Below are positions 10,965 through 23,724 of a stretch of 37,589 bases of DNA, in pieces. Every line of letters starts with the position of its first letter. Position 1 is the stretch's first letter. Source of the DNA: Saccoglossus kowalevskii (Eukaryota; Hemichordata; Enteropneusta; Harrimaniidae); NCBI RefSeq assembly GCF_000003605.2, contig NW_003144786.1:890876-928464 (forward strand), read 5' to 3'. Both the position numbers and the translations under genes were made by a program. Under the pieces are notes generated by a model. The model was not told the origin of the DNA and did no database searches. It worked only from the letters and a program-made list of their open reading frames with translations.

Positions 10965-13040
10965 ATTGTTGCCAATGTGCCTTTAACGTTATCGTACGAG
11001 TGAGGAAAATGAGGTGGCATTGTTCTAAGGCCAAGAAAAAAAAAATTATTCCAGACCCTATCTACCCATATCAGTGTTACCAGAAACACACTATTAATTT
11101 TATTGGCCCAATTAAATAATAAAATAAAAATCCTGCTTGCTTACGAAAACTTTTGTTAACCCTGTACTGGAAATGCATCACTTTACCATAATATAGTTCA
11201 ACTGATAGAGGGCGCTCATCAACACTTCAGCTATTTAGTCAAGTGCTGTTACGTTGATGATTTGAGGAGTAAGGCATGTACAGAACTCAAGTTGTGTTGT
11301 TGTAAAATAGTAAAGGTACTTTGTTACATGACTCAGAACAAATTTTGTAATCAGAGTTTTTCTCTAAAAATAATGTTAATGGCCTCCTTTACATTTCATT
11401 GTTTTTACAACAGCATCAGTAATTTGTTTTTCAATAAAGTGATGTTCATCATCATGAAATGACTCCAGTGATAAGGAAAACAGTGATTGCTAACAGCTAT
11501 TGAAAAAAATACATATAGATGGCACACATACAGATTATATTTTGTTAAAATAAATATAAAAATCCATAAAAATTAATCAGCTGAGAAATAGCTAAATTTT
11601 ATTCAAACTTTAAAACTCATAACTGATAAATTTTAAATTTAATTCGACTGTTTAATTCGACTATATTTAGATGTTGTATTGAAGATATGCCACAGATAAT
11701 GTCTTCCCTGGAGATGAGTTTTCTTAATTTTACATTTAGTCTATTTTTCGCAGCAGTGCCAGTTGTTTCCTCAGGAGTCATTTTGTCTTTCTGTATTTTA
11801 TTTTTAGACCACTAGAATTATTTATTTCAAAATTGTTTCTAAAATTATTCTAACCTCCAGGTTTTTCACATATTGTATCATTTCTGTCATTGTGAAATCT
11901 GTTATTACAAGGACTCTTATAATGACTACATCCTCTTTTTTTGTTTGTTCAGTGTTAAATATAATCATTTTTTACTGACATTTCAGCAGGGTTGTATACC
12001 TTTACTATTATTACTTATTTAATCCATATTATATATGGATTATATATATATTCACTGGTCGGCATGAATAACTATTTGTTTCTATATAAAACCCTTTCAG
12101 TGTCTTATGTTGCTCATTTTTTCCCCTCATCTTTTGTATTTTTGTTCCAATAATAGTTTTTTTATCAAATTAATTAATTTATTAATTGCTTACACAAATT
12201 CATCAGTAATGTGTGTTTTTTTTGTCAGACATATTTCATGCATGTTTTTTAAACATTTAGGATTCCGATTCAGCCTATTAAGCTATATATTTAATAACTA
12301 TATATTATTTTTACCAAGAAGTGTTTGTGTAGGTGAAACAAATAAAAAGTTTCTCATCATATGAAAATTTGAAAAGAGTTTCGTTCGTATCCCCCACCCC
12401 TAATCCTAACTCTAATCCTAACTGCAAACCCCACACTTTATTAGTATATGCCCCTCTAGATAACTTTACATGTAGATGTCCTTAGAAGGGGATATACCAT
12501 TAAAATGGGGAGCACTGGTGGGTAGAGATAGGGTTAGACAAGGTCGTGTTTACAGTAAGTACTCTTATCGAAAAATGATAGATATAATATTGTTCTTAAA
12601 AGTAAAATAAAATTAAATACTTAGGCACCTTACTAAACAAGAAAAAAATTGAAGTAAAATTATGCGTTTTTTTTTTATCCTAATCTGAATGCAAATTTCT
12701 GTAGCACCAGGGATTATACAGGGATTTACTTCATTCTTTGTGAAAAGGAAGCGTCTTATTTTTGATAAATTACACGTCTTGAAAGATCTATTCCAGTATA
12801 TTTAATTTAGTAGGTTCAGGTGCAATAGGATTTAGTCTGCCAAGTTCAAAATGTATGTGTAAAGAATTATGACCTTAAGGGGCTTTAGAAAGACTGTCAA
12901 GCATAAGATATTTTTAAAAGGGGAATAGGAAGGTGTGATCACATGACATGAGATATGAGATTGTAAAAAATAAAAAGCCAAAGTTCAAATGGGCACATGT
13001 TGTAGTGCATCATACTTGATGTGTAGGAGTGGACGTAATA
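10965..13040. other. AT-rich non-coding DNA
   Basis: No gene recognised. A hairpin-capable inverted repeat lies at 12021-12041 (AATCCATA, 5-base loop, TATGGATT). At about 12393-12437 there is a C-rich patch with repeated CCTAAT/CCTAAC steps. The 85-codon open frame at 12107-12364 is low-complexity F/I/L/S-rich translation of T-rich DNA and has no coding signature. Confidence 0.6.
12395..12424. repeat. Degenerate telomere-like CCTAAY steps
   Basis: CCCCTAATCCTAAC followed by TCTAATCCTAACTG shows four 6-bp steps resembling the CCCTAA animal telomere strand, with substitutions. Too short and degenerate to call an interstitial telomere; it may be a microsatellite remnant. Confidence 0.35.
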
Positions 13041-13047
13041 GCGAATA

Positions 13048-13058
13048 TTTATAAATAG
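13048..13058 (+). promoter_or_regulatory. Candidate TATA box of a distal promoter
   Basis: TTTATAAATAG matches the TATA-box consensus (TATAWAWR). It is followed by an unusually GC-rich patch for this window (GGCTACGTGGGCCGCCGAC), which includes ACGTG, the core of bHLH-PAS/HIF-type sites. A start of transcription would be expected about 25-35 bp downstream, near 13080. A good splice donor follows at 13256, as expected for a first exon. No transcript evidence is available here. Confidence 0.4.
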
Positions 13059-13079
13059 GCTACGTGGGCCGCCGACTTT

Positions 13080-13255
13080 TTGTGAAGTAACCGTTCATTT
13101 CCTGGCTCGTATTGCGTTACTGTAGTGTAGCCGTTAGTCATATCTGTTGTAATACTCGATATATGGGATGGTCCTTTGAACTGTGATATCTTCTACTATA
13201 ACGGCTGTTATTGAAATAAGTAGCGCAATAGTGAGGTCTGTGTGGTGTTTTGGAG
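13080..13255 (+). other. Candidate non-coding first exon (PMCA leader?)
   Basis: This lies between the TATA box at 13050 and a consensus donor (TTTTGGAG followed by GTGAGTAGG, GT at 13256-13257). It is richer in G/C and CpG than its surroundings (CCGTTCA, GGCTCGTATTGCG, TAACGGC, TAGCGC). It contains no long open frame, so if transcribed it would be an untranslated leader. The nearest downstream coding exon on this strand is the PMCA exon at 36792, which would imply an intron of about 23.5 kb; long leader introns are common in this gene family. The start coordinate is an estimate from TATA spacing. Confidence 0.33.
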
Positions 13256-16200
13256 GTGAGTAGGATAAAGTTTTGTGTTACGACTGTTTACTTTGGTGTA
13301 TACATTGAATTCCCTATTGAATGTTCTCCTTGGTTTATTTTATAAAATCAATACCAAATGTTAGTAGGTAGTTCAGTTGATACCAGATTGATTTCTTATA
13401 TGGTCTTTACATCAGTGATCAGTGAATGCTCTCTTGTGATTGGCAGGACTACTAAATTGACCCCCTTCAATTAGATCCATTTCATAACATGCTACTACTT
13501 CACTGTGTATATATGCATGATTTGAAATGGATGCAAATACCAAATGGTTGTAAATAGCCTGGTGAGCTAACTCTTGGCATTAATGGGGTGTGAAGTAATA
13601 CAGAATGAAACTAATGGTTCCTGTAAGTACAGTTAGTGTCAGTAGTTAAAATATAGTGGGGCTTCTTAGTTGTCCTACTTAATGACTCTCTTCCCATCAA
13701 TCAATTTTAATGTTTAATACTGGTATTGTCTGTGATTCATTTGCATAACACAAGGCAGATGACCTTTGTTGGCCCCTTTCTCCATTATACCATGTAATTG
13801 TTATGTATACTAGTAGTGGTTCACCTTGATCTCAACCTGACATGTTGTAGCATACACCTCTTTTCTAAGGTCTATGGATGTAGTATTTGGGCTGGTCAAT
13901 AAAACAAAAGTAAGACTTAAGCAGATTCTTTCAAGTTCATAGGTCGTTTCTGTGGTAATGTTTACGATTCGTTTGTGTAGTTCTTTTTTCAACATTACTG
14001 GCTTATTTAAGAGTTGAATATTTTGATGAGAATTACTATGTGGATTTTTGTTGAGACTCTGAGTTTACCATGGCAACTGGCTGAATGCAGACTGATTAAG
14101 TTATAAAAGTTGTTTAGTCATTTTTATTTAGGGGAATGGATTCACATATTGATTTACTGTCTAATACACACTGTAACAGTTTGTTTTATCACCAGTACTT
14201 GTGGCACTCTCAGAACACAGAATTTACCGACAGCCTTCCAAAAACACTTACCTTGCAAGTGTTAAAATGAGATGTGCATGTCTGTGATGTTACTTTTAAA
14301 TAGACGAACTAATGTGATCATATTGTTCTGTTTGCTCTTTAGATAGTGTGTAACTGTTAGTATTCTGCTCATTAAAACACTGGAATGACTCTTGTTTATG
14401 GTATTTTTAAGGCGGGCAATGCTTTTCGCCTTCCCTAAAACTTTAATACTGCTGAAAACTACTGATATTTTGGTAGATGAACTTCCTGTAATATTCCTGT
14501 AATATTGAAACTCGATATGATGTTGGTGTTATTTGAAACAAAAATGCTACTCAGTGGAAATTTCACTGCTTAGGTTGGCCGGGTTATGGGCAAACTCAAG
14601 ATCTGACCTATGACCCAAGACAAAGTGAATTGAATGATAATTATCACTGATAGCTGTATGTACATTATTCAGCTTGTAAAATCTGATCGTGACCAGCGTT
14701 TGTAGGTTCAAATGAAAAGTCACTCACCCTAGCTGCTCTACACTGCATACCACATTCAATCCTAAATTGGATTAATTCCCTGTGTTTACAGACAGATTAT
14801 ACTGCACTTTTATATGAAGTATTAACCATTTGGTATTGCTGATTGTGAATCTTCAGGTAATGTAAAATTTGCATGTTATACTTCTTGTGATGAAATAGGA
14901 TGTGAATGACTCGTTGGCAAAAGCTGAGAGTTTGAGTACTTGTATGTTATTCCATTGCATTAGCTGCACTTCAGTCAATTCCAGTATAGATAATTCAGCA
15001 AGGTATTGCAAAGAAAATGATGTCCAATGAATAAGAAAAAAAAATCTAGTCTGACCAACCCTGGTATCCTACCTGTTTTTTTCTTCGGCCTAATGTATGT
15101 ATAGTGTTTGTAAATGTAGTCGATGATGAGTAAAAGAGTAATGGATTTCGCCCTGAGGCATGGACAACAGCCATTCTATTATATGTGATTGATGTGAAAT
15201 ACTTACAAAACTACAAGCATCAAATGATGGATTTGAGTTCTTGTTGGAGTGATCAAGCTGCTATGCCTAAGCTGTACGTGAACACCACTATTGTAACTTG
15301 TTAAAAAATATTACATTATTGACGATTAAATCAAATACATCAATAATTATCATTATGACACATTATTATTGGTGTATATCATCAAAATTACATTATTGAA
15401 GTATAACTAGTGTTCCTGGCAAATGTAATATACTAAGTAGGATTTTTATTTATAGAGGAAAATAATTCTTTCCTGCTTCATAAGTAAAAAATCCAAATAA
15501 TCCAAATATTTCACCTACGTTATGCGTTTAATGAATGTAATTTATTATTTGTCATGAAAATATATTAATGATAGGATTAACACATATTTGTTTTATAATA
15601 AAAATGCCGACAGTGAAAATAAAAGTGAGGTATCATTTTTGCTTCTTTAACTTGTGCTTGTATCACAGGAAATTGCTTGGAAGCAAGTGGAAAATGATTT
15701 ATAAAAAATGCACTCACCATGAAAAAAGATTCACTTTAAATAAATTCAAGTGAATCAAACTAAACTAAACTACACGCCCTGTGGCTCACCCCCCCAGTTC
15801 CCCTTGCAGCTGTTTCAAAAATTTTCCCAATGTGCATAAATGTGCCCAATGAATTAATTTAACTGAAATTCCAGTCTGGTTTTTTAGTGAGATGCATGCA
15901 CATAAACAATGCTGAATAACTGTGGCCATTATAAATGTATATTGTCACTTCTTTATTCCCTTGGTATATGCATATTAAGTTGCACCATGCATTGAAATTA
16001 GGTCACTGAAGTAAATATCTTCGATTGAATTCTGCATTTTTGAGTTTATACACAATATCTTCTGATATTCAATAGTGACTGCAACATCTTTACAATTTTC
16101 CACAGCAGCATTTTTTTTATTTCTTCGTCTATAAAATATGGCATTCGCTCCTTAGAAACAGTCGTTACTTTGGGCAGTGATGCATAAATTATTTGGCGTA

Positions 16201-19200
16201 CTGGTTCATTCACTTGTTACTTGATGTGTGATTTGATTTTGCGCTTGCATTGTCTGATTATAGGCTTGAATTTTTAACTTGTTTTTTTTTGTTTTACTCT
16301 GGCGAAGGTAATGTGGATTTTTAAAAATGGTTATTTCTAATATTTATTCAGCTGAACTTCCCAGCATGCATCATTGTCTACCCTTGACATTTAAATTCAA
16401 ACTAGGCTTCGTTTTCATTTGTATTATGTTTATTTAATTTAACTCAGTTGAACATTACTCAGGAATAAAATAGTACGGAATTGTGTCAAGTATTGTAAAT
16501 TATCATCAGTTATGACCTTCACAAATAATTGACTCTAATCATTTTTTCAAAAACAGTTTTGTTGAATACACGAATAAAATTAATGCTAAATCCTTTTTTT
16601 TAATGCAAGAATTATGAATGTGCTATCTGTTATTTTCACAATGACCTTCAATTTTATAAGATGAGATATCCTGCAAGCAGCCATACTGTGTTTTCTAATG
16701 CTACTAAGGATGTTGAATTGAGGCTTGTCAGGTTTGTTGACATTATTCCAATCCTCTTATTTGGAAGTGATTATCATTGATGTCTTGTGAAAAAAGACAG
16801 TTGCAGTCCACGTCTATACTTGTGTTTTTTGCTGGATATTCTAGTATATTTTTAAATGGTGTGACAGGAATGATTACCTCACTGCGATCCTCGTTGAAGT
16901 ATAATATTTGAATCCGAAGGTTAGTGGAGGAATCTGTTTATGTAAAGGAGGTTGTTTGTTGCCTTTGAAATAACTGTTATTGAAACTCAGTACGAGGGTT
17001 GCGTCTGATTCACTCTACAATGTAGACAGTGAATGGCATGAATAAAGAAGTATTATGTTGTCATACTAAAAACCCTTGTCTGTCAGGAAGATTTTCCCTC
17101 CTGACCTGAATTCTTGCTTGTGTGAAGCAAGGCCACTGAGATGTGCTGTTTTTATAACACTGTCACTGTCAGTAATACATTTTTTGAATTATTTCTGAAT
17201 TCTTTAGCTTTGATCATGAACAAGACCTTGAATTGGTTTGTGAGTTACGTTTTACAAGACCTTTTGTGTTTCTTATTTGAATGCAGCTTTATGTTCTTGT
17301 ATATTCGAAAGGGTGTGCAGACCCGACAAAATATAATGAAATATAGTCAATGTTAGCAATTTTTCTCTTTGAAGAGTAATCTAGCAACTTTTTTTAATTA
17401 CAGTTAAGCATTATGCTTGGTTTTCTCGTTGCTCTGTCACAAGTATTTTGTTTTAAATACATGGTTGATATAATTGTAGTGATTGATTACCAGGAATAAA
17501 CTAACATTGATTAAATCAACTTAGTATTAAATAAATCTGATATTAATGAAGTAAATATATTTGTGTGCGCGACTGCAGGGTAAGGCACGGATGTTTTTTA
17601 TTCTCAACTTAGTTGCCTCAATGTGACCCAACTTTGGGGGAAATTTAATACAATAACCAAGAATGACGTTAGACCTTCTGTAACTGAAATTTAATTTGTG
17701 AAAGTGGATTTTCTCAGGGATTTGTGCAATGAGGGAGTCGCAAGTGTAACAATTGTTGAGTGGGGCCAATGGATATTTATTTCTCTATTGGAGTGCCTGA
17801 TAAGCCACTTAAAGTGCCACTAAACCTTCTAATATTCCAAAGTAACAGTTTGGTGGGCCCCTCAGCTATCAAGTATCACTTCTGTGGTCTTGCCACCTGT
17901 TCCTTAGCTTTTTATCCTTGGGAATATCAAATATGGGAAATATTCCTAGCATCTGGTATCTTGATATCCAGTCCCTTGCTGCTATGTACTGCCCTCCCAT
18001 TGGTGTATTACGTATGTATATGTACGCATTTAATATATGCTTTAGAAATTATTATTTTTATTAGTTGAAATTTCCTCCGTTTGTTTATGGAGCTCTCTTT
18101 TTAGCTCCATGGTTTGTTTAAGGATTTCTCCCAGGGGAAAGCATGCTGTGGCAAATATTTGTTGGTACTGTTTCCCAAGTACTATGCTTGGTACTAAGGT
18201 GACAGTGTTTACAAATCAACCCTGGTAGTCATTTGAGACTACAACTGCTTCAACAATTAAAAAAGGATACATTAATTATTTTGCCGTGATTGTTTGAGCT
18301 GAGAAAGTGAAATAAACAATCCAAGAATTGATTTTAGATGTTTAAAGATGATTGGTGAATGTTTTGTTTAATTTTGAAAGAGTAATATTTTTCTGTGATA
18401 TCCCTGACTGTCATGATCCAGGCTGTATTCAAATTTACATATTGATAATCCTGTAAATCCTAATGCATATTTTTTTATTTTTAGCATTGATATAATATTG
18501 TAAATATGACCTTTGTTCTTCTTTATGTATCAATTCAAACTGTTATTCATTTAATTAAAATTTTATATTTGAACTATTCACCCCCCCCTCCCCCGGATTT
18601 GTATGGTAGCTACTGATTCTTCATATCATATGATGCTTTTAGAGTTGGGTGAATGACCCCTGGATATTGATGATTACAGAGAGGCCAGTGTTAGGGGTAG
18701 GCACATTTGTAGCGCTTTGACATTTATTCTATACAACAGGTATTGAACAGGATTCTTGTAGACTTTTCATGGTGCCCATCTACTGCTATCCCTCTACTGT
18801 TATTGGGTTGCCCGTGGAGGAGAGGTTTTTTTATGCAAGTACTGCATTTAAAAGGGTAGCTGTCATTCCCAGGGATGGCACTATATAGAATCAGGATACA
18901 TTTTTGTTGTTTATTCTAATTTTAATGCAAGTTTATTGGAGATGATGGAGGTTGTCTCTTATAGGTTATTCATTTGAAGAACAAATAGGGAAGAAAATAT
19001 AGTCAAGTTACCAATCAAGTTGCTGATCTAAAGATGTTAATTGACTATTAATGCACTATTAAAAAATGAATTCACAATTCTGTTGTGACAATAAACAGTT
19101 ACAGAGTATTTATCACAAATTTGCTATCAATTTTGACGTTTGCACAACTTGACTTATTGTTCAAGCACATCTTTCAAACTCCTATTTAGTTTGTCTTAAT

Positions 19201-19697
19201 TTTTCTTCCTAGCTATTAACAGTTTCTTCATATACTTTTTCTGTCAACAATTATAATATATATTGATACATTTTTTGAGGAAATTTCAAGGTACTGTATG
19301 ACCTCATTGTATTTTATGGGTGTATTTTACATTGTTGATATAAGGTATTTGTATTTTCAGAAAAATATTTAGTATGGCTGATTTTTTGCTGCTGTATATA
19401 AACACACCTGTAATTGTAATACTCCCACATTGTTCTATTTTTAAACTTAAGTATGATTGATTTGTTTCTGCAGTCCGTAATTACATGTGACCATGTATGC
19501 GATTCCGTTAAGCTGCTGCTGCTGTAGCCTGAACCGCAAAGTTTTACACAAGCCTGATTGACAAATGAAAATTTGTATTCTAAGTCATTCGCTGAATTAA
19601 TGAAGTTTTTTTTTAAGATTGCCAGAGTTTGATACAATGTAGATAAGCTGATATCATGGTTAGGGTTGCCCATAGTGGAAGGTAATGAATCAAATAC
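13256..19697. other. AT-rich non-coding DNA, probable intron
   Basis: No protein or RNA gene recognised. Local inverted repeats are present: 15335-15347 with 15365-15377 (one mismatch), and 18087-18110, listed separately. The longest open frames here (17760-18068 on +, 19314-19673 on -) have no recognisable motif, no homopolymer-free coding composition and no flanking splice sites that I trust. Confidence 0.6.
18087..18110. repeat. Hairpin ATGGAGCT / AGCTCCAT with T-rich loop
   Basis: Perfect 8-bp arms separated by CTCTTTTT. The right half reads TTTTTAGCTCC, the same 11 bases that start the 28691 and 31475 elements, so this may be a solo end or footprint of a related element. Nothing else of the element is present around it. 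Confidence 0.6.
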
Positions 19698-19815
19698 AAG
19701 TAAATCAACTGTGAAATTGTTATGAACAAGGCAAGATTTAAGTCTGAAATCGCTACAAATAAATCAGCTGTGAAATCAGTATACACAAGGCAAGATTTAA
19801 GTCTGAAATCGTTAC
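19698..19815 (+). repeat. Tandem duplication, two 59-bp units
   Basis: Unit 1 (19698-19756) and unit 2 (19757-19815) share AAATCARCTGTGAAAT and ACAAGGCAAGATTTAAGTCT then GAAATCG, with differences mainly in the middle. Exactly 59 bp each, adjacent, with no third copy. A simple local duplication. Confidence 0.9.
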
Positions 19816-21439
19816 ATCTATGTCCTATTTCCAGACAAACTAGTGACTTTAAATCTTAACAAGCATGTTCATGACCTTTAACCTCTGCATGTATTATAAT
19901 GATTGATATAAATTACTTACATAACACATACCTTTTAAATTTTTTAAAAATAATTTTAGCTGTCAGCTATTCTTTATAATGATAAGTAATTCCAATCATT
20001 GTAAGACACTGATACTTGTATAATTACTATGCTAGATTGGTTGTTCAATGCTTAAGGTTCTTTTCATATGTCCTAATTACGCTAAATAATTTGAAAAACA
20101 AATTGTAACTGCTGTACATGCCTTTATTTATTGTAAATAGTGTATTGTTTCAGCTTCTATTGATTATCTCTCTGGACTTCACAACCATAATGTTTTAAAA
20201 AAAACAAGACTTATCATATTAACTCTATTCGAATCGCAATTCTAATAGATGGATGTATTTACTAACGCTTGGAAATTTAGTCAAGCCTCAAATCTGGCTA
20301 AGCCTAAGGCCGGCCTGCTATCTTTTCTAATGTGAAACCATTATGATAAGGTCCAAATATGGACCATAGACATACCTCTGTCGATCACATAAGTGCATGC
20401 AGTAATAGAGCAAATACATTGATGTAAATTGATAAAAGTAAAGGACAAGTCGAATCAAAGAAAACTTTTTACCTTGAAGACTGTTTAAATTGTTTCGTCT
20501 ATCTTGAATAATCTTGCACAATTAAATTCACTTAAGTTTAAGATTAGATTATCAATAAAAATTAGAGCGACTGCTCTTTAATTCACTAAGAGAGAGTGAC
20601 TATCCAATGCTTCCACTTTCAAAGATTTCAGGCTGAGTGATCTTACTAGTTAGTTTCCCCCATTAGATTATAAACCAATCAGTTTTAATTATGGGTCTGG
20701 TTTCAGAAAGCATCTAAGGACTGCTTGCTGGCTATAGGGAATTCCCGCAGGTAACTTCAGACTGACTCACTGAGTATGATAATGATATCAGAATCCTCCC
20801 ATTAATAACACCATGAATAAACATTTTTAAGGTTGAATTATTTGAAAAAAAATTATAAATTTCTTAAGTTGAGTTTCATTCAGTACTAACGTGATTTTAG
20901 AATCCATAGGCATTTATATGGTGCCATATATCCAGAGAACTTCTCATTGGTGCTTTTAATTATTACCCCTGGTCACTGGGCCTTATGACACAGTCTGTAA
21001 ATCATGCTTAGCCTGAGCAGGTCAAAGTGTATCAGAGCTAAGCTCGTGCACAGCAATCCCTACCCAACCGGATTTCTATATACTCCTGGCTGGAGAGAAG
21101 CGCAAGAGTAAAATGCCTTGCCAAAGGAAACAAAATCATAAAAAAAAGTCTAAAATTAAAACCATTGTACCATGATGCCTCTAAAAATATCAGGTGGTTC
21201 AACTACATGTAATAAGGGTTTCCAACGAATAGATGAATCACAGTAATTGTCATACAAAGTGAGGGTGTGTCTGTCTGTACTTACAGATAAATACTTGAAA
21301 TCATAAAGTGGTCTAAATATGTTATCTTCTGCAACTGTTTTTTTTTTAACTGTTTATTTATTTGATTTAGTTTGTATACCTACTTGAGGCTTATGTGAAG
21401 AGTGTACATCATATTGCCCAGGGTTTTCATTTCCCTTGA

Positions 21440-21481
21440 CGACCGTCACCTCGTGTTCCTTTGGCGACTGTCACCTCGTGT
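21440..21481 (+). repeat. Short tandem duplication (CGACYGTCACCTCGTGT x2)
   Basis: CGACCGTCACCTCGTGT is followed after 7 bases by CGACTGTCACCTCGTGT. It is a two-copy repeat, GC-rich relative to its surroundings, with no obvious function. Confidence 0.8.
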
Positions 21482-21572
21482 GTTGTGTAACATACATGTA
21501 TGCGTTGATGTAAATTGTGATGCCCATTGAGTACAAAGCTCAGCCTGACAACTGGTGTCTGCTAGAGTAGAC

Positions 21573-21590
21573 CATGGAGCTAGCTCCATG
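21573..21590. repeat. Perfect 18-bp palindrome
   Basis: CATGGAGCTAGCTCCATG equals its own reverse complement and is flanked on both sides by AGTAGAC-like sequence (AGAGTAGAC before, AGTAGACAC after). It shares ATGGAGCT/AGCTCCAT with the hairpin at 18087-18110, which suggests both derive from the same kind of element end. Confidence 0.9.
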
Positions 21591-22559
21591 AGTAGACACA
21601 ACAGATTAATGAAATTTGGGAATACTTGTCAGATAGAAAATGATGTATTAGTCTTACTGCTGGGTGAAATGAAAAATCTGTAGACAAGTGTTTAACAGCA
21701 GCAATAGTGATTTATCAGTTCACTGGGAATCGATCCAATCTAAGTCGGAAAGAAATCAAATGAAACATTACTTGAATTTCATTTAGCAGTTTCTGTTAAA
21801 TTCTATGTACATAGTGTGCCTCATCTTCCCCAAACTTGTATAGCAGCAGCTTGTCTTTGATGTTTCTCACTGCATTTCAACTCATTAACATAATCTATGA
21901 GATCCAATGACTAGACTGTGTAAGCCAGGAGTCGATGCACTTTCTTGATCTGTCCCAACCGTAACTAATGCTTGGAATGATGGCCATGTTATTATTCACA
22001 TATGTTACATACCATGGGCAGGAGAGCTGCAGAAAATACTCTTGTGTTCATTAGCCAGTGATCTCTTGATGATAGACACTGTTTGCCCTTGTGGTCAATA
22101 TCAGACCATGATTTCATGTGTTAACCTTTAATTGTTCCTGTGGTTGTTAGTTTAGGTTGATGTCGTCCGAAAATGTCCAATATGTCTGAAACAGGAACTT
22201 ATGCTGTTATTGAAACTTTGTATGAACTTCCAACATAATTGGTTACTGATGCACGTCAGCTTGTTATATATAAATGGCAAATTCATGGTGCAATTCGGTT
22301 TTATATTTATGTGTCATTTCTTGTACATGTCCTGGCTGATTTTGTTCAAATTTGATACAAAGACATGGGACACTGAGAAATATGTATCAGAAATTCAAAT
22401 CTGCATTCCAAAGTAAATTGAATGTTTTAGACTAGTCTAAGGGACATTTTGACCGTAAAAGCCAACTAAAATTTGGGCAGGCCTTAGACAAGCTAAATGT
22501 GAAACTGGCAATTATGTACATGTACATGCGGTTAGATCTTTTGTTTTCATATTACATGT

Positions 22560-23128
22560 ACTTGTGTACAGGCTGCACAAGTACAGGCTAGATTTAAGCT
22601 AATCTCATATGTTTGCTTATCGGCTATACCTCGTTGAGATCACACATGCAAGGAAACAACAGTTAGCACGGGATAAGGAACACTCAAATATACAACTAAC
22701 TATGATAGACTACAATTGCTCTGAACAGTAACCAAGAAGGTATACATGTTAGCTATGGTTAAAAAACAATACAAATTCAGAAAGTGCATATTGAAAAATA
22801 ACAGTCGAGAATAATGTTTCCAGATGTGATCACGTTGATCATGTTAGAATTGGCCTACGTACCAAAATGAATAGTTATGAATATACCCGGTAATAGTAAA
22901 TCTTCCAAATTAACATTGATTACAATGATGTTTTGGCCTAGCCCTAGCTAAGTTTACGTGTACACTTTGTTGGCCACGCTAAGGTTTAGACCAGGTCTTA
23001 AAAACGGTTCAGATTTAGCTCGTTCTTGCAATCTCTTAGAACATGCTAAACATCCATCCACTTTTTCTTAGCCAGGGGTTAACGCTTTTTACCTCTGGGC
23101 CCATGCTTAGGAGCTGTGCGCAAACATT
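22560..23128 (-). mobile_element. Family P transposon copy 2, inverted, uninterrupted
   Basis: On the minus strand it begins GTTTGCGCACAGCTCC, matching the left end GTTCACGCACAGCTCC of the copy at 24345, and ends near GTACTTGTGCAGCC then TGTACACAAGT, matching GTACTTCGTGTAACG and GAACACAACT there. Internally it matches copy 1 at 10047-10964 and shows that locus without the nested insertion (plus-strand TATACCCGGTAATAGTAAA at about 22884-22902). Several GCTAAG/CTTAGC-type motifs lie in the subterminal region. No coding capacity seen. Confidence 0.72.
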
Positions 23129-23520
23129 AATAATATAAATGCCCGGTAAACAAACTTTTAATACTGGATTAAAATTGCAACCAAAAGTAAAGATAATTTA
23201 AAGTATATGCAGCTGACAATAGATAGGATGTTGTTCTTTAGTTTGTTGATTATTCTGAAGTGTGTTGCCAATTCTCCTAATGACCTGATTGATTACTGAT
23301 ACAATATCTGTTACCAGTAAAGCTAGAGCACCTGTGCATTTGGAACAGTTATTTTACGTTACGAACAAGTCTCGCAATATATATGTATAAACATGTTTGT
23401 TTGTTTTTCTTGGAAATTGTGAATCAAGAGATATATCCAATGTTATGGTTTGATCATTTGTTTGATCATATGGTGAAAAATGTATTGCACTCAAAAGGGT
23501 TAATGTGATATTGTTCTTTT
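23129..23520. other. AT-rich spacer, nothing recognised
   Basis: Unique-looking sequence between the family P copy and the MITE; only short open frames, no motif. Confidence 0.6.
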
Positions 23521-23724
23521 AGTACCGTGAAATACTTTATTTTAGCTGGAATTAATTTTCGCTGAAAAGGCATTTTGGGTGTTTTGTATGGAATTTATTT
23601 TCACTGATTTTTGATGAGTCGAATGTGAAATATAGGGAAAAAAGTATACTCGCTGGATTTTATTTTCACGGAATCATCCATTCAGCGAAAATAAATTCCA
23701 AGTGAAAATAAAGTATTCTATACT
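23521..23724 (+). mobile_element. Family M MITE copy 1 (palindromic ends)
   Basis: Starts AGTACCGTGAAATACTTTAT and ends AAAATAAAGTATTC then TATACTA, so the two ends are imperfect inverted repeats of over 20 bp sharing AATACTTTATTTT. Subterminal AATTTATTTTCACTG and TTTATTTTCACGG add further inverted symmetry with GCGAAAATAAATTCC. The element at 36487-36681, read on the minus strand, matches it nearly throughout. About 200 bp with no coding capacity: a miniature inverted-repeat element. Confidence 0.88.

Larger units (their letters stand above)
19816..22559. other. Non-coding DNA with small repeats
   Basis: No gene recognised. Contains a short tandem repeat of a CGACYGTCACCTCGTGT phrase (about 21440-21481, two copies) and a perfect 18-bp palindrome at 21573-21590. 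Near 21108-21133 GTAAAATGCCTTGCCAAAGG resembles the widespread animal repeat motif TGYCTTGCCCAAGGACA, possibly a remnant of an old dispersed repeat. The 71-codon frame at 22201-22416 has no motif I recognise. Confidence 0.55.

Noticed and set aside
17760-18068. 102-codon + strand open frame with a hydrophobic C-terminal half
   Set aside because: No recognisable domain or Kozak start and no credible splice sites. The length is within chance for this much sequence.
19314-19673. 119-codon minus-strand open frame
   Set aside because: No motif or family resemblance, ordinary AT-rich composition, no supporting context; treated as chance.
21108-21133. SINE or other old dispersed repeat based on a CTTGCC-AAGG motif
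   Set aside because: Only a short motif resembles the common animal repeat phrase. No promoter boxes, tail or element borders could be found, so it is mentioned only within the spacer entry.
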